Under the pieces are notes generated by a model. It worked only from the letters and a program-made list of their open reading frames with translations. It did no database searches and was not told the DNA's origin. This document shows positions 19,428 through 27,072 of a DNA stretch of 64,000 nt, piece after piece. The position numbers were made by a program, and so were the translations under genes. Origin of the DNA: Bradyrhizobium sp. CB1650 (GTDB taxonomy: Bacteria; Pseudomonadota; Alphaproteobacteria; Rhizobiales; Xanthobacteraceae); NCBI RefSeq assembly GCF_029761915.1, contig NZ_CP121695.1, positions 6,849,501-6,913,500 of the forward strand, read 5' to 3'. Position 1 is the stretch's first letter. The number at the start of each line of letters is the position of its first letter.

Positions 19428-19769
19428 TCAATCGCCTGAAGTGGTCGCGGCGTCCTCTGCCGGCGGCAAAGGTCCCATCACTAAAGCGCCAAACCCATAA
19501 ACTACGCGGGCGCCGCCATAAGGGATCAATAAAACTTCGCGGGACTGGCCCGGCTCGAATCGTACGGCCGTCCCGGCCGGGATATCGAGCCGACAACCTA
19601 AAGCAGCATCTCGATCGAAAGCGAGAGCCGCATTTGTCTCCGCGAAATGGTAGTGGCTGCCCACTTGAATGGGTCGATCTCCTGTGTTGGCAACCTCAAT
19701 AGATATAGCTGTCCTATCCTTGTTCAGGACGATCTCACCCGATGCTGGAAAGACCTCGCCAGGGATCAC
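19428..19769 (-). CDS. ureB: Urease beta subunit UreB
   Basis: 113 residues when started at GTG 19769, which gives the family start [15 protein letters not shown]; the open frame continues upstream, but that part overlaps hupE. The GTG lies one base after the hupE stop codon, so translation is probably coupled. Motifs [17 protein letters not shown] and [18 protein letters not shown] are typical. Structural subunit packing against UreC. Confidence 0.95.
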   Translation of the reverse strand: MIPGEVFPASGEIVLNKDRTAISIEVANTGDRPIQVGSHYHFAETNAALAFDRDAALGCRLDIPAGTAVRFEPGQSREVLLIPYGGARVVYGFGALVMGPLPPAEDAATTSGD

Positions 19770-19770
19770 G

Positions 19771-20343
19771 TCAGCCTCCCAACAGTGACAATCCAACCAC
19801 CGCCGCACATCCGCCCGTTGCGCGTAGCAAGAGCGCTCCGACCGAGCTCCGCACGCAGAAACCAGCTCCGACGCCGATAGCAAGAAGCGCAGAGGTTGCG
19901 AGCGTGAAACCTGCTGCATAAGGAATAAGGTTGGCTGTGGCTGCCTCCGTCCCGTGAGCGTGCCCATGGAAGAACGCAAAGAGACCGACGATCACCGCTC
20001 CCAGGACTACGGGTGCCCGTACTCCGATCGCAACGAGCACTCCCAGCAAGACGACCGACCAGCAGATGGCCTGCTCGACGAAAGCAATCGGCAAGCCCCA
20101 GCTCGCCGCTGCGAAGCCGCCCAACATCACCGCCACGAAGGTTGCTGGCCAGATCATAACGGCGCGCCGATCTGTGAACAGGCTCCAAAGGCCTACCATA
20201 GTCATAGCAGTGAGGTGGTCTGCCCCACTAAAGGGATGTGCAACTCCGGAACTGAACGAACTCACGGGTCCGATACCTGTATGGGCATGAGCCGGTAAGA
20301 TCAACGCCTCGGCCAACGCAATGCAGATCAGGGCTAACCGCAT
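19771..20343 (-). CDS. ureJ: HupE/UreJ nickel permease
   Basis: 190 residues. Signal-like first segment ending AHAH, then about six membrane segments. The nickel-binding signature [12 protein letters not shown] and the second motif [10 protein letters not shown] identify the HupE/UreJ family of secondary nickel or cobalt carriers. ATG at 20343 is preceded by AGGAG; a TTG one codon earlier is less likely. Insertion between ureA and ureB is known from rhizobia-type urease operons and ties nickel uptake to enzyme synthesis. Confidence 0.93.
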   Translation of the reverse strand: MRLALICIALAEALILPAHAHTGIGPVSSFSSGVAHPFSGADHLTAMTMVGLWSLFTDRRAVMIWPATFVAVMLGGFAAASWGLPIAFVEQAICWSVVLLGVLVAIGVRAPVVLGAVIVGLFAFFHGHAHGTEAATANLIPYAAGFTLATSALLAIGVGAGFCVRSSVGALLLRATGGCAAVVGLSLLGG

Positions 20344-20352
20344 CAAGCGCTC

Positions 20353-20655
20353 CTATCGAATCGGATTGTGGACCGGCACAAGTTTCGTTCCGTCAGGGAA
20401 TGTGGCTTCGACCTGCATCTCGGAAACCATTTCGGGAATGCCCTCCATGACCTGGTCCTGCGTCAGTACTCGGCCGCTCGCGGACATGAGTTCGGCGACC
20501 GATTTACCGTCGCGCGCTCCCTCCAGGATGAAGTCCGTAATCAGTGCGATACTCTCTGGATAGTTGAGCTTGAGGCCTCTCGCGAGCCGCCCTCGCGCAA
20601 CCATCGCTGCGACAGCTACCATCAGCTTGTCCTTTTCTCGTGGTGTAAGATTCAA
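20353..20655 (-). CDS. ureA: Urease gamma subunit UreA
   Basis: 100 residues starting at TTG 20655, preceded by GGAGAAGG, which gives the family N-terminus [10 protein letters not shown] and standard length. The longer open frame (from 20724) overlaps ureD and is not supported. Signature VMEGIPEM and ending [24 protein letters not shown] start in this gene is unusual and may lower its translation relative to ureB and ureC. Confidence 0.95.
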   Translation of the reverse strand: MNLTPREKDKLMVAVAAMVARGRLARGLKLNYPESIALITDFILEGARDGKSVAELMSASGRVLTQDQVMEGIPEMVSEMQVEATFPDGTKLVPVHNPIR

Positions 20656-20680
20656 GGCCTTCTCCGTTCCATAACGGCCG

Positions 20681-21592
20681 CTAACACGACCACATTTTCG
20701 GCACTCCGAAAGGGCCTGGTCCAAGCTCTCGACTAAATTGCTCCAGCAAGCTACGGAGTCCCCGTCGAAGATCGGAGCTTACCGCTGCGGCGACGCGCAC
20801 AACAATGATCGCCCCGACGATCGTCGCGGCGCAGCGGCAATCGAGCGAAGCTGCTATCTTGCGCAAAATCTCCAACCGTGTATCAAGACTCGGTCCGAAA
20901 TAGATGAGCGTTGCAACGGCTTTCCAGTTCGAGAGCAGTGCCTTTCGGTGCAGCTGCGCGAACACCTCGTCTGAGACGCGGAAGCCGTCCGCCCAGATGA
21001 GGTGGCCATCCTTTTTGATGCGCCAGCTGTCCGATATGTGCCCACTGACGACCTCCTCTCCGCGCGCAGCACGGCCAAGCACCAACCATTCGAGCGCAAT
21101 CAGCTCGGCTCCTGAGCAAAGATCAATCTCGGTCTGCCGACAAATGCGCGCCTGATTAAAGACGATCGTTTCTTGCGGGAGCCAAGCGAGCTTTGCCGTG
21201 CCGCACGCTCTCAGCTTTGTCCCGACCCGCGCGGGTCGATCCAATGCCCTGTAGACCTTTTCCGCCGCCTGTGTTGTTACAGCGACTGATGCATCGTTGA
21301 GCGCCACGACTTCAATTTCGAGCCGATCTCCTCCTGCGATCCCGCCTGACGAATTCACGATGACCGCCTCTTTCATCAAGTCGCTTTCGATCCTTGGAAA
21401 CATCAGGCCTATCGGAAATTTCTGATAAACTTCGGAGATTCGAGTACCGCTCGCGGAGCCAGTGACTACGATCCGGCCGGCTCCGTTCGCCCGCTCTAGA
21501 TCGATGTCGCTCACATTTCCCCCGTGCGCGCCGAAAGCTCCAGGACCACTTAGGCCCTCGCCGGAATTGCCCTGGTGAGTTGCTTCGAACAT
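20681..21592 (-). CDS. ureD: Urease accessory protein UreD
   Basis: About 303 residues from ATG at 21592 (MFEATHQGN); the frame is open to 21724 but that N-terminal stretch is not UreD-like. Core motifs [24 protein letters not shown] and WLPQETIVF are typical. UreD binds apo-urease as the base of the UreD-UreF-UreG activation complex and provides a tunnel for nickel. First gene of the operon; the ribosome-binding site is weak and the exact start is uncertain. Confidence 0.93.
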   Translation of the reverse strand: MFEATHQGNSGEGLSGPGAFGAHGGNVSDIDLERANGAGRIVVTGSASGTRISEVYQKFPIGLMFPRIESDLMKEAVIVNSSGGIAGGDRLEIEVVALNDASVAVTTQAAEKVYRALDRPARVGTKLRACGTAKLAWLPQETIVFNQARICRQTEIDLCSGAELIALEWLVLGRAARGEEVVSGHISDSWRIKKDGHLIWADGFRVSDEVFAQLHRKALLSNWKAVATLIYFGPSLDTRLEILRKIAASLDCRCAATIVGAIIVVRVAAAVSSDLRRGLRSLLEQFSRELGPGPFGVPKMWSC

Positions 21593-21710
21593 CGGCTCGA
21601 CAATCTTGAAAGTGAGCGTTTGATTAGGAATGGTTTGACGCCGGCAAGCGAAGGTTGGGCGTGACAATCGGCTAAGCCGGTCACGCCCGAACCGCGTTGC
21701 GAGAGCGGAA

Positions 21711-22985
21711 TCAGAACCCCGCAAGCCCTTGCGGACTGTTGTAGGGAATCTTCACGCTATCAACTTCCTTGAGCGAGCCATCCGGCTGCGTGGCGTAACA
21801 GACGAGCTTCGCGGCGTTGCCGTAGATCTGGTAGAGATACGCGTCATCTGGACTGAGCCAGTTGTCGGCCGGCCCGCTGGTCACGGTGCCGTTGAGCCCT
21901 CTGGCGGTGCCGTCTCCCGGAACCTTCGGGCAAGCTGGATCGCTTGCGATTTCAAGGCCGTGACCGTTGATGCGGTAGCTGCTGACGTTGCTGTAGCCGA
22001 AGTTCGTCGCGTACACCATTGTGTCATCGGATGAGACCGATGCCCAGCACAGCTCGGTCGGCACTCCTGCGCTCGTGTCGATCTTGACGAGCGGGCCGAT
22101 GTTGACATTACCGTCGTCGTCGATGGTGCCCATGCTCACGCCATCGCCGACGGCATATCCGATGATGAAGGTGTTCGGCCGCTTATGCAGGAAGGCTATA
22201 TAGAATGGAGAGCCGCCCTTCCCGTCAACGAACCTGCCGGTGCCGAGGGAGCCGTCCTCCCCGATGGGAAAGATGGCGAGACCGTCGGGATCCGGGGCAT
22301 TCGAGGCGATCGAATGGTATGCGCCGCCCTTTCGCTGGACCCAGAGAATGGGCGAACCATCCGGATACAAGCCTGTGGTAACGATTGGTTCGTCGAAGGT
22401 TGTACCGACAAAGAGAAATTTTCCATTGGGTGACAACACGACCATGGTCGACACGCGGTTCGTCTTGTCGTGGGTGTTGATGGTGTGTCGCTCGGGACGC
22501 GGCGTCAGCTTACCATCATCGCTGACCGACATCAGACGAACGTGGTCCGGACCAAACGAATGAAGCACATACAGCGTCTTGCTTGAGGGCCTGTAGGCAA
22601 CCGACTTGGCCGTACCACTTCGGCCCTCGACCGGATTTCCGGTTGGCTTGACGTCTACCAGTGTAAGCCGGCCATTCTCGCTCACGCGGAAGCTCGAAAC
22701 GGAATTGTCTCCACCGTTCGTTGTGAACAGAAAGCGTCGATCCGGTGTAAAGATGATGCTGCCCGCACCCTCAAAGGCGTTGGGGGCGCTATCTTGACCG
22801 CTGATCGGCTTGAACTCGCCAGAACCCGCTCCACCCGTGCTGATGCGCTCCACCTCGGTAAGCGCGCCAGTAGAGCTCCGCTCGTAGTGAATAATCGCAT
22901 TCTTGACTTCGTTGGTTTGCATATAGAGATGTCCAGGCTTGCCTTTCGCCATAGACATGTCCTTCATCATCGCCTCTTTTGCCAT
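21711..22985 (-). CDS. Beta-propeller lactonase-like protein
   Basis: 424 residues from ATG at 22985, which is preceded by AAAGGAG (the frame extends 15 codons further). Repeated blade motifs such as SVAYRPSSKTLYVLHSF, VLSPNGKFLFVGT and LSPDDAYLYQIYG match the seven-bladed 6-phosphogluconolactonase/lactonase family. No signal peptide from this start, so probably cytoplasmic. Substrate unknown; activity has not been shown for many relatives. It follows the P460 genes in the same direction and could be part of that operon (64-bp gap). Confidence 0.85.
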   Translation of the reverse strand: MAKEAMMKDMSMAKGKPGHLYMQTNEVKNAIIHYERSSTGALTEVERISTGGAGSGEFKPISGQDSAPNAFEGAGSIIFTPDRRFLFTTNGGDNSVSSFRVSENGRLTLVDVKPTGNPVEGRSGTAKSVAYRPSSKTLYVLHSFGPDHVRLMSVSDDGKLTPRPERHTINTHDKTNRVSTMVVLSPNGKFLFVGTTFDEPIVTTGLYPDGSPILWVQRKGGAYHSIASNAPDPDGLAIFPIGEDGSLGTGRFVDGKGGSPFYIAFLHKRPNTFIIGYAVGDGVSMGTIDDDGNVNIGPLVKIDTSAGVPTELCWASVSSDDTMVYATNFGYSNVSSYRINGHGLEIASDPACPKVPGDGTARGLNGTVTSGPADNWLSPDDAYLYQIYGNAAKLVCYATQPDGSLKEVDSVKIPYNSPQGLAGF

Positions 22986-23049
22986 CTGCAACTCCTTTGG
23001 TTGAGCTTTAAAATAGGGGTCAGGTCTCAATCCTCACGAAGCGTCCCCT

Positions 23050-23625
23050 CTATCGCTTCAATGCAGGGTATCCATCGACGTAGATCCAGTCGGTTGCCCG
23101 CGCCGGCACGTGACAGGATTTGCAATTCAATCTGTAGTCGGTGGATGTCGTCTTTGTTGGATCGGCAGCATCGAACCAGGACCACCCCCACCCATCGCCC
23201 CACAAGGCGTTGCCCGGATAGCGGCCCGCACTGTCCTTCACCATGACAAACCAGCCTTTCAACTTCTCTGCGTGGCTGACAGTACCGGTCGTCATTTCCT
23301 TCGTAGCGGTTTCATACACCTCTTTCACGAGCACGGTTCCGTCGGGAAATCGGCCGTCCTTGCGGTAGGCCTCGATGGACCCCGGTGATGCGAGCACGAC
23401 GTGGAGCTCTTTCGAGCCTCGGCCTTCAGCCGCGATCGCCCAGCTTCCAAGCGACTCATAAGTGGTCTGATAGTCGGGCGGAACGCGCAGGGTGCCCTGC
23501 GCGTCTACGGCTGGTGTTTGTCGAACGCCGTCAATTGCAATCGCCTGCATAGAACCCAGCGTGGCGATTGCGATGACTGCGGCAACTCCCGAAATGCCGA
23601 GAGTAAAGACGCCAACGGTTCTCAT
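23050..23625 (-). CDS. Cytochrome P460 family protein (copy 1)
   Basis: 191 residues. N-terminal signal or anchor (ISGVAAVIAIATLGSM) followed by a P460 domain and a C-terminal haem c site CKSCH. P460 proteins are periplasmic, carry a covalently attached haem, and in nitrifiers oxidise hydroxylamine or NO; roles in rhizobia are not established. About 41 bp after the second P460 gene, so co-transcribed with it. The CcmCDG cluster needed for haem c attachment is 5.5 kb away. Confidence 0.9.
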   Translation of the reverse strand: MRTVGVFTLGISGVAAVIAIATLGSMQAIAIDGVRQTPAVDAQGTLRVPPDYQTTYESLGSWAIAAEGRGSKELHVVLASPGSIEAYRKDGRFPDGTVLVKEVYETATKEMTTGTVSHAEKLKGWFVMVKDSAGRYPGNALWGDGWGWSWFDAADPTKTTSTDYRLNCKSCHVPARATDWIYVDGYPALKR

Positions 23626-23666
23626 GGCTCACTCCCTGCTGTCTGGGCGATGTCTAGCGACTGGCA

Positions 23667-24263
23667 TCACTTGTCCAACAAGGGATAGAACTGGGTCCAC
23701 ACCTCATCCTTTTTCGCGCTTGCGATGTGGCAATAGGCGCATTCCCCCTTCGCCTTTACTTTCGCCATCGGAGCCTTTGGCTCATGATGATTGAAATTGA
23801 AGTATCCCCATCCATTAGTTTCAGGGAACCGCTTGGAATCTTTGACCGTGACATCGGCGCCGTTGAGAGGCCCTGGGAAGTAGCCTCTTCCCGATGGCTC
23901 GGTTCGTGATCCGTCGGGATTTTCTCCGGGCAGCGTAAGCTGAAGCTCCTTGAAGAACATCGTTCCTTCGGGAAATTGGCCAGTCTTCTTATAAATCTCA
24001 TATGAACCCGGCTCGATGTAGACGTTGTGAAACTCCGGAAAGTTAGCATGGCCGTCATTCAGCGCATTCGGCGTAAGCGGAGATCCAAGGTACACCCAAT
24101 GGTTCCAGTCCTTCGGCAAAAGGAGTTGCCCATCGGCCGTGTATTGAGGCAGTTGGCGAGTTGTCGTCTGCGCGTTGCCATTCTTAAGAGATCCGAAGAA
24201 TAGGGTCGTTGCGATCGCACTGCTCGCAATGACCACGGTTGCTGTCCGAAATCCGATGCGCAT
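23667..24263 (-). CDS. Cytochrome P460 family protein (copy 2)
   Basis: 198 residues with an N-terminal signal sequence (TATVVIASSAIATTLFFGSL ... NGNAQ) and a haem c site CAYCH near the C-terminus. Shares the domain plan and motifs such as LLPKDWNHWVYLG and GSYEIYKKTGQFPEGT with the neighbour, so a tandem duplication of a P460 gene followed by divergence is likely. First gene of the minus-strand unit; the 275 bp upstream is a divergent promoter region shared with the Mo-oxidoreductase operon. Confidence 0.9.
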   Translation of the reverse strand: MRIGFRTATVVIASSAIATTLFFGSLKNGNAQTTTRQLPQYTADGQLLLPKDWNHWVYLGSPLTPNALNDGHANFPEFHNVYIEPGSYEIYKKTGQFPEGTMFFKELQLTLPGENPDGSRTEPSGRGYFPGPLNGADVTVKDSKRFPETNGWGYFNFNHHEPKAPMAKVKAKGECAYCHIASAKKDEVWTQFYPLLDK

Positions 24264-24538
24264 CGCTTTCTCTCCTGCGACTATGGCCGGACGCGCATTC
24301 GCGTCGGCGACTGATGAGCTTCCTCATCGTGAATGAAACAGGAGATACCGTGCTGGTGCATGCCGTGCGCGTCGGCGAATGCTCTGGTTTTTTCAATCTT
24401 GATACATTTGGCTTTGCGCCCATCGACAGGCGAACGCTTTCGCATCAAATATAGCCTCAACGATCGGCGGGCCGACGGGACAAAAGCATCCAAGTTCTTC
24501 TCGCACGACGCAATTGCGCCTAAGAAAGGCATGGTTCT

Positions 24539-25159
24539 ATGGATGAGCCTCACATCTCTCGCGGGTTCAGGTCGAAGCGCCCTGAACATGCTACGAATGA
24601 TCGCGTGCCGCCCGGGCAGTACGTGACAACCGAATTTCCCATTCTCTCGGCAGGCCCAACGCCACAAACCAAGGTTGCAGACTGGAATTTGGCTCTTCAG
24701 CTTGGCGGTTCCTTGCTGCGAAAGTGGAGTTGGGCCGAATTCGAAGCGCTGCCGCAGACCACGGTCAAAACCGATATTCATTGCGTCACCAAATGGTCGA
24801 AGCTCGATACGACCTGGCAGGGCGTCACCTTCGAAGACCTATTGAAAGCGGCCGGTCTTTCGGAGCCTCCCGAACCTTATGTCATGGCTCATTGCGATGG
24901 TGGCTATTCAACGAACGTCCCCGTTGCGGATCTGGTCGGCGGCAAGGGTATGATCGTCACGCGCTACGAAGGCCTAGCGATTCCACCCGCTCACGGCGGG
25001 CCAGCTCGTCTTTTGGTTCCGCATCTTTACTTCTGGAAGAGCGCCAAATGGGTGCGCAGGATCCGATTTATGCCGAAAAACGAGCGCGGCTTTTGGGAGT
25101 CGCTGGGATATCACAACTACGGCGATCCCTGGAAAGAGCAGAGATATGACGGGGACTGA
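24539..25159 (+). CDS. Sulfite-oxidase-like molybdopterin oxidoreductase
   Basis: 206 residues, the short single-domain form of the sulfite oxidase/YedY fold. The Mo-ligating cysteine is in TDIHCVTKWSKLDTTW, and other family motifs are VMAHCDGGYSTNVP and PHLYFWKSAKWVRRIRF. No signal peptide, so cytoplasmic. ATG at 24539 has AAAGG upstream. It overlaps the reductase gene by 14 bases, so the two are translated together; the reductase would supply electrons or accept them. Substrate unknown. Confidence 0.9.
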   Translation: MDEPHISRGFRSKRPEHATNDRVPPGQYVTTEFPILSAGPTPQTKVADWNLALQLGGSLLRKWSWAEFEALPQTTVKTDIHCVTKWSKLDTTWQGVTFEDLLKAAGLSEPPEPYVMAHCDGGYSTNVPVADLVGGKGMIVTRYEGLAIPPAHGGPARLLVPHLYFWKSAKWVRRIRFMPKNERGFWESLGYHNYGDPWKEQRYDGD

Positions 25160-25907
25160 TCCTGCTTCTCCGGCCAAACGGCTTGACTGGCAATTCGCTC
25201 AGGTACGCGATGTCGTGGTGGAAACGCGCCGTGTAAAGAGTCTGATTCTGAAGCCAGCCAACTGGCCCGGACACCTCCCCGGCCAGCACGTCGATATCCG
25301 GTTGACAGCCGAGGACGGATATCAAGCGCAGCGCAGCTATTCCATTTCATCTTCGCCCGAAGACGAATTGCTTGCGTTGACAGTGGAGCGAGTGAAAGAC
25401 GGCGAGGTTTCCCCCTATCTTCTCGATGAGCTACACGTCGGCGACCAGCTTGAGCTTCGGGGACCTATCGGGCGATATTTCGTCTGGACCGGCGCCGCAA
25501 GGGAGCCGGTTTATCTCCTCGCTGGTGGAACGGGTATCACGCCTTTGATGTCGATGCTTCGTCACCGGGACAGGCGGCCAAGCCGCCCTCCAGCCTTGCT
25601 GATTTACTCGGCTAGAAGTTGGGAAGACATTCTCTACCGAGACGAGCTCGAGGCGATGATGCGGTGTGATTCCAGCTTTCGCCTTGTTTATGCGCTTACC
25701 CGTCAGCAACCACAGGACTGGACGGGCCACCGGGGAAGAATCAATAAAGCCTTGCTTTCAGCAAATTGGTTTCCACCCGCGCATAACCCGACGATCTATG
25801 TTTGCGGTCCCACGAGCTTCGTCGAGACCGCTGCCAGTCTTCTTGTAGATCTCGGATTTGCCCCACTCAGTATCAAGACAGAACGATTCGGTCCATCAGG
25901 AGGATAG
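25146..25907 (+). CDS. Ferredoxin-reductase-type FAD/NAD(P) oxidoreductase
   Basis: 253 residues. FAD-binding RSYSISSSP, pyridine-nucleotide motif GGTGITPLMSML, and the CGPTSFVE segment near the end; the usual C-terminal 2Fe-2S ferredoxin domain is absent. It therefore needs a separate carrier or partner, the obvious candidates being the Mo-oxidoreductase it overlaps and the zinc-ribbon protein encoded 5 bp downstream. Confidence 0.9.
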   Translation: MTGTDPASPAKRLDWQFAQVRDVVVETRRVKSLILKPANWPGHLPGQHVDIRLTAEDGYQAQRSYSISSSPEDELLALTVERVKDGEVSPYLLDELHVGDQLELRGPIGRYFVWTGAAREPVYLLAGGTGITPLMSMLRHRDRRPSRPPALLIYSARSWEDILYRDELEAMMRCDSSFRLVYALTRQQPQDWTGHRGRINKALLSANWFPPAHNPTIYVCGPTSFVETAASLLVDLGFAPLSIKTERFGPSGG

Positions 25908-25912
25908 ATAAC

Positions 25913-26179
25913 ATGACTGACAATGTCTCCGATCTGGTGCTCGACGGCAATGTCGCGGCACTTCTCCTTCAACGGATATTCAGTCGCGACATTACACTCG
26001 CGAAGATTCGATGCGATTCATGCGATTGTGTGAGCGGCGTGGGATCTCTGGCCTTGCATGCAGCTCCGATGGGAGCGGTTTTGAAGTGTGCAGACTGCGA
26101 GAGCGATTTGATGAGAGCGGTTGATACGCCGCGCGGTCTGTGGCTCGAGATGACCGGCGCGCGATATCTGCGATTCTAA
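25913..26179 (+). CDS. Small zinc-ribbon protein (DUF6510-like)
   Basis: 88 residues from ATG at 25913, preceded by AGGAGG. Two CX2C knuckles, CDSC and CADC, about 30 residues apart, form a zinc ribbon or rubredoxin-like metal site. It is the third gene of the unit Mo-oxidoreductase, FAD reductase, zinc ribbon, which suggests a role as electron carrier or specificity subunit. Assignment to DUF6510 is from memory of the family pattern and is tentative. Confidence 0.75.
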   Translation: MTDNVSDLVLDGNVAALLLQRIFSRDITLAKIRCDSCDCVSGVGSLALHAAPMGAVLKCADCESDLMRAVDTPRGLWLEMTGARYLRF

Positions 26180-26228
26180 GGATCAGGGCGCAAACCGTTC
26201 CATGACCAACCGTTGAAGGAGATGGCAT

Positions 26229-26528
26229 ATGACATCTGAGGCTGAATGCGTCGATCCGACATTGCAGCAAACGGCGATTAGCCTCGTCAATATCGGAAAA
26301 GCGCGGTTGAGGCTTGTCGTGCAGTCTTACGGAAGCCCGGTGTTTCCTCCCATGCCCTCCCGAGACCGGGTTGACCTGCAGCCGGCCGAAAAGCGGCCGG
26401 CCGCCTTTTTCATCTTTGCGACGGTCCGTCGAACTCGAAAGGGAGATTCTCCGTGCCCGACCTCCCGACTGATATCGGTCACATCGACGACCAGATCGCC
26501 GTCGCAAGGCAGAATCTTCGCGAATTGA
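26229..26528 (+). CDS. Hypothetical small protein with internal terminator-like hairpin
   Basis: 99 codons from ATG at 26229 with a strong AAGGAG site 8 bases upstream. The first 50 residues look protein-like (ECVDPTLQQTAISLVNIGKA). From about residue 50 the frame crosses a GC-rich hairpin followed by five T residues, and its 3' end overlaps the next small gene by 76 bases. Either a short gene ending in a terminator whose stop was lost by frameshift, or a translated leader with an attenuator. Function unknown. Confidence 0.4.
   Translation: MTSEAECVDPTLQQTAISLVNIGKARLRLVVQSYGSPVFPPMPSRDRVDLQPAEKRPAAFFIFATVRRTRKGDSPCPTSRLISVTSTTRSPSQGRIFAN
26381..26410 (+). terminator. Rho-independent terminator
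   Basis: Perfect 8-bp stem GCCGGCCG (26381-26388), loop AAAAG, CGGCCGGC (26394-26401), then CGCC and TTTTT to 26410. Oriented to end transcripts coming from the Mo-oxidoreductase operon. Confidence 0.8.
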
Positions 26529-26719
26529 TTGAGCTGGCGGCCGTCTACTCCAGTGCTGCGGACGATGACCTCGTGGCGCAACGTATTGCCGATCAGGAAG
26601 CACGGCCTGAACTTCTCACCAAACAGCGAAGAAGTTCTTCCAAAAACCAACTCAGATACGAGGAGAAGAGACATGCCGAAAAGTCGGATCAAGAAGAATA
26701 TGGAGGTGATCGGAGCTGA
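26453..26719 (+). CDS. Hypothetical small helical protein
   Basis: 88 residues starting at GTG 26453 with AAAGGAGA-like sequence upstream. The first 60 residues are strongly helical and charged (HIDDQIAVARQNLRELIE ... RIADQEARPELLTKQ), probably a coiled coil. The last 25 residues are lysine/serine-rich and overlap the next gene by 47 bases, which may reflect a late frameshift. It follows the terminator and precedes the DUF2171 gene. Function unknown. Confidence 0.5.
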   Translation: MPDLPTDIGHIDDQIAVARQNLRELIELAAVYSSAADDDLVAQRIADQEARPELLTKQRRSSSKNQLRYEEKRHAEKSDQEEYGGDRS

Positions 26720-26927
26720 CGGTGTTCACATCGGAACTGTGGATCGCATCGTAGCGGGGCGGATCAGGTTGACCAAGAACGACAGCGGCGAAGGAAGGCA
26801 CAAGGGCCATCATCACTACATCGACCTGGGACTGGTCGCGGATATCGAGGGCCATGCGGTGCGGCTGTCAGCAGCCGCGGCCACCGCTGTTACCTTCGAG
26901 GAGGAGAAATCGGGGGAGCCGACCTAG
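26673..26927 (+). CDS. DUF2171 (PRC-barrel-like) small protein
   Basis: 84 residues from ATG 26673, with GAGGAGAAG upstream. Family pattern: KKNMEVIGADGVHIGTVDRI, then RIRLTKNDSGEGRHKGHHHY and a closing IDLGLVADIEG strand, a short beta-barrel found in many rhizobial stress loci. His-rich RHKGHHHY could bind metal, which is inference. Biological role unknown. Confidence 0.75.
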   Translation: MPKSRIKKNMEVIGADGVHIGTVDRIVAGRIRLTKNDSGEGRHKGHHHYIDLGLVADIEGHAVRLSAAAATAVTFEEEKSGEPT

Positions 26928-27072
26928 GGCGTGTACTCGTAAACGGCCGGAAGGAAGTCCGCTCCGGGGCCCAGCAGACCAATTGTACTCAACGTGAGTT
27001 CTTCGGATTTTGACCCATATCGGGCCTCCGCGTCGGCACACGCTATGCGCGCGTCAAAGGCGGCGCACGAGA

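Noticed and set aside
24281..24781. Minus-strand frame opposite the Mo-oxidoreductase
   Set aside because: It overlaps the Mo-oxidoreductase gene, whose protein is clearly homologous to a family; the other frame is not.
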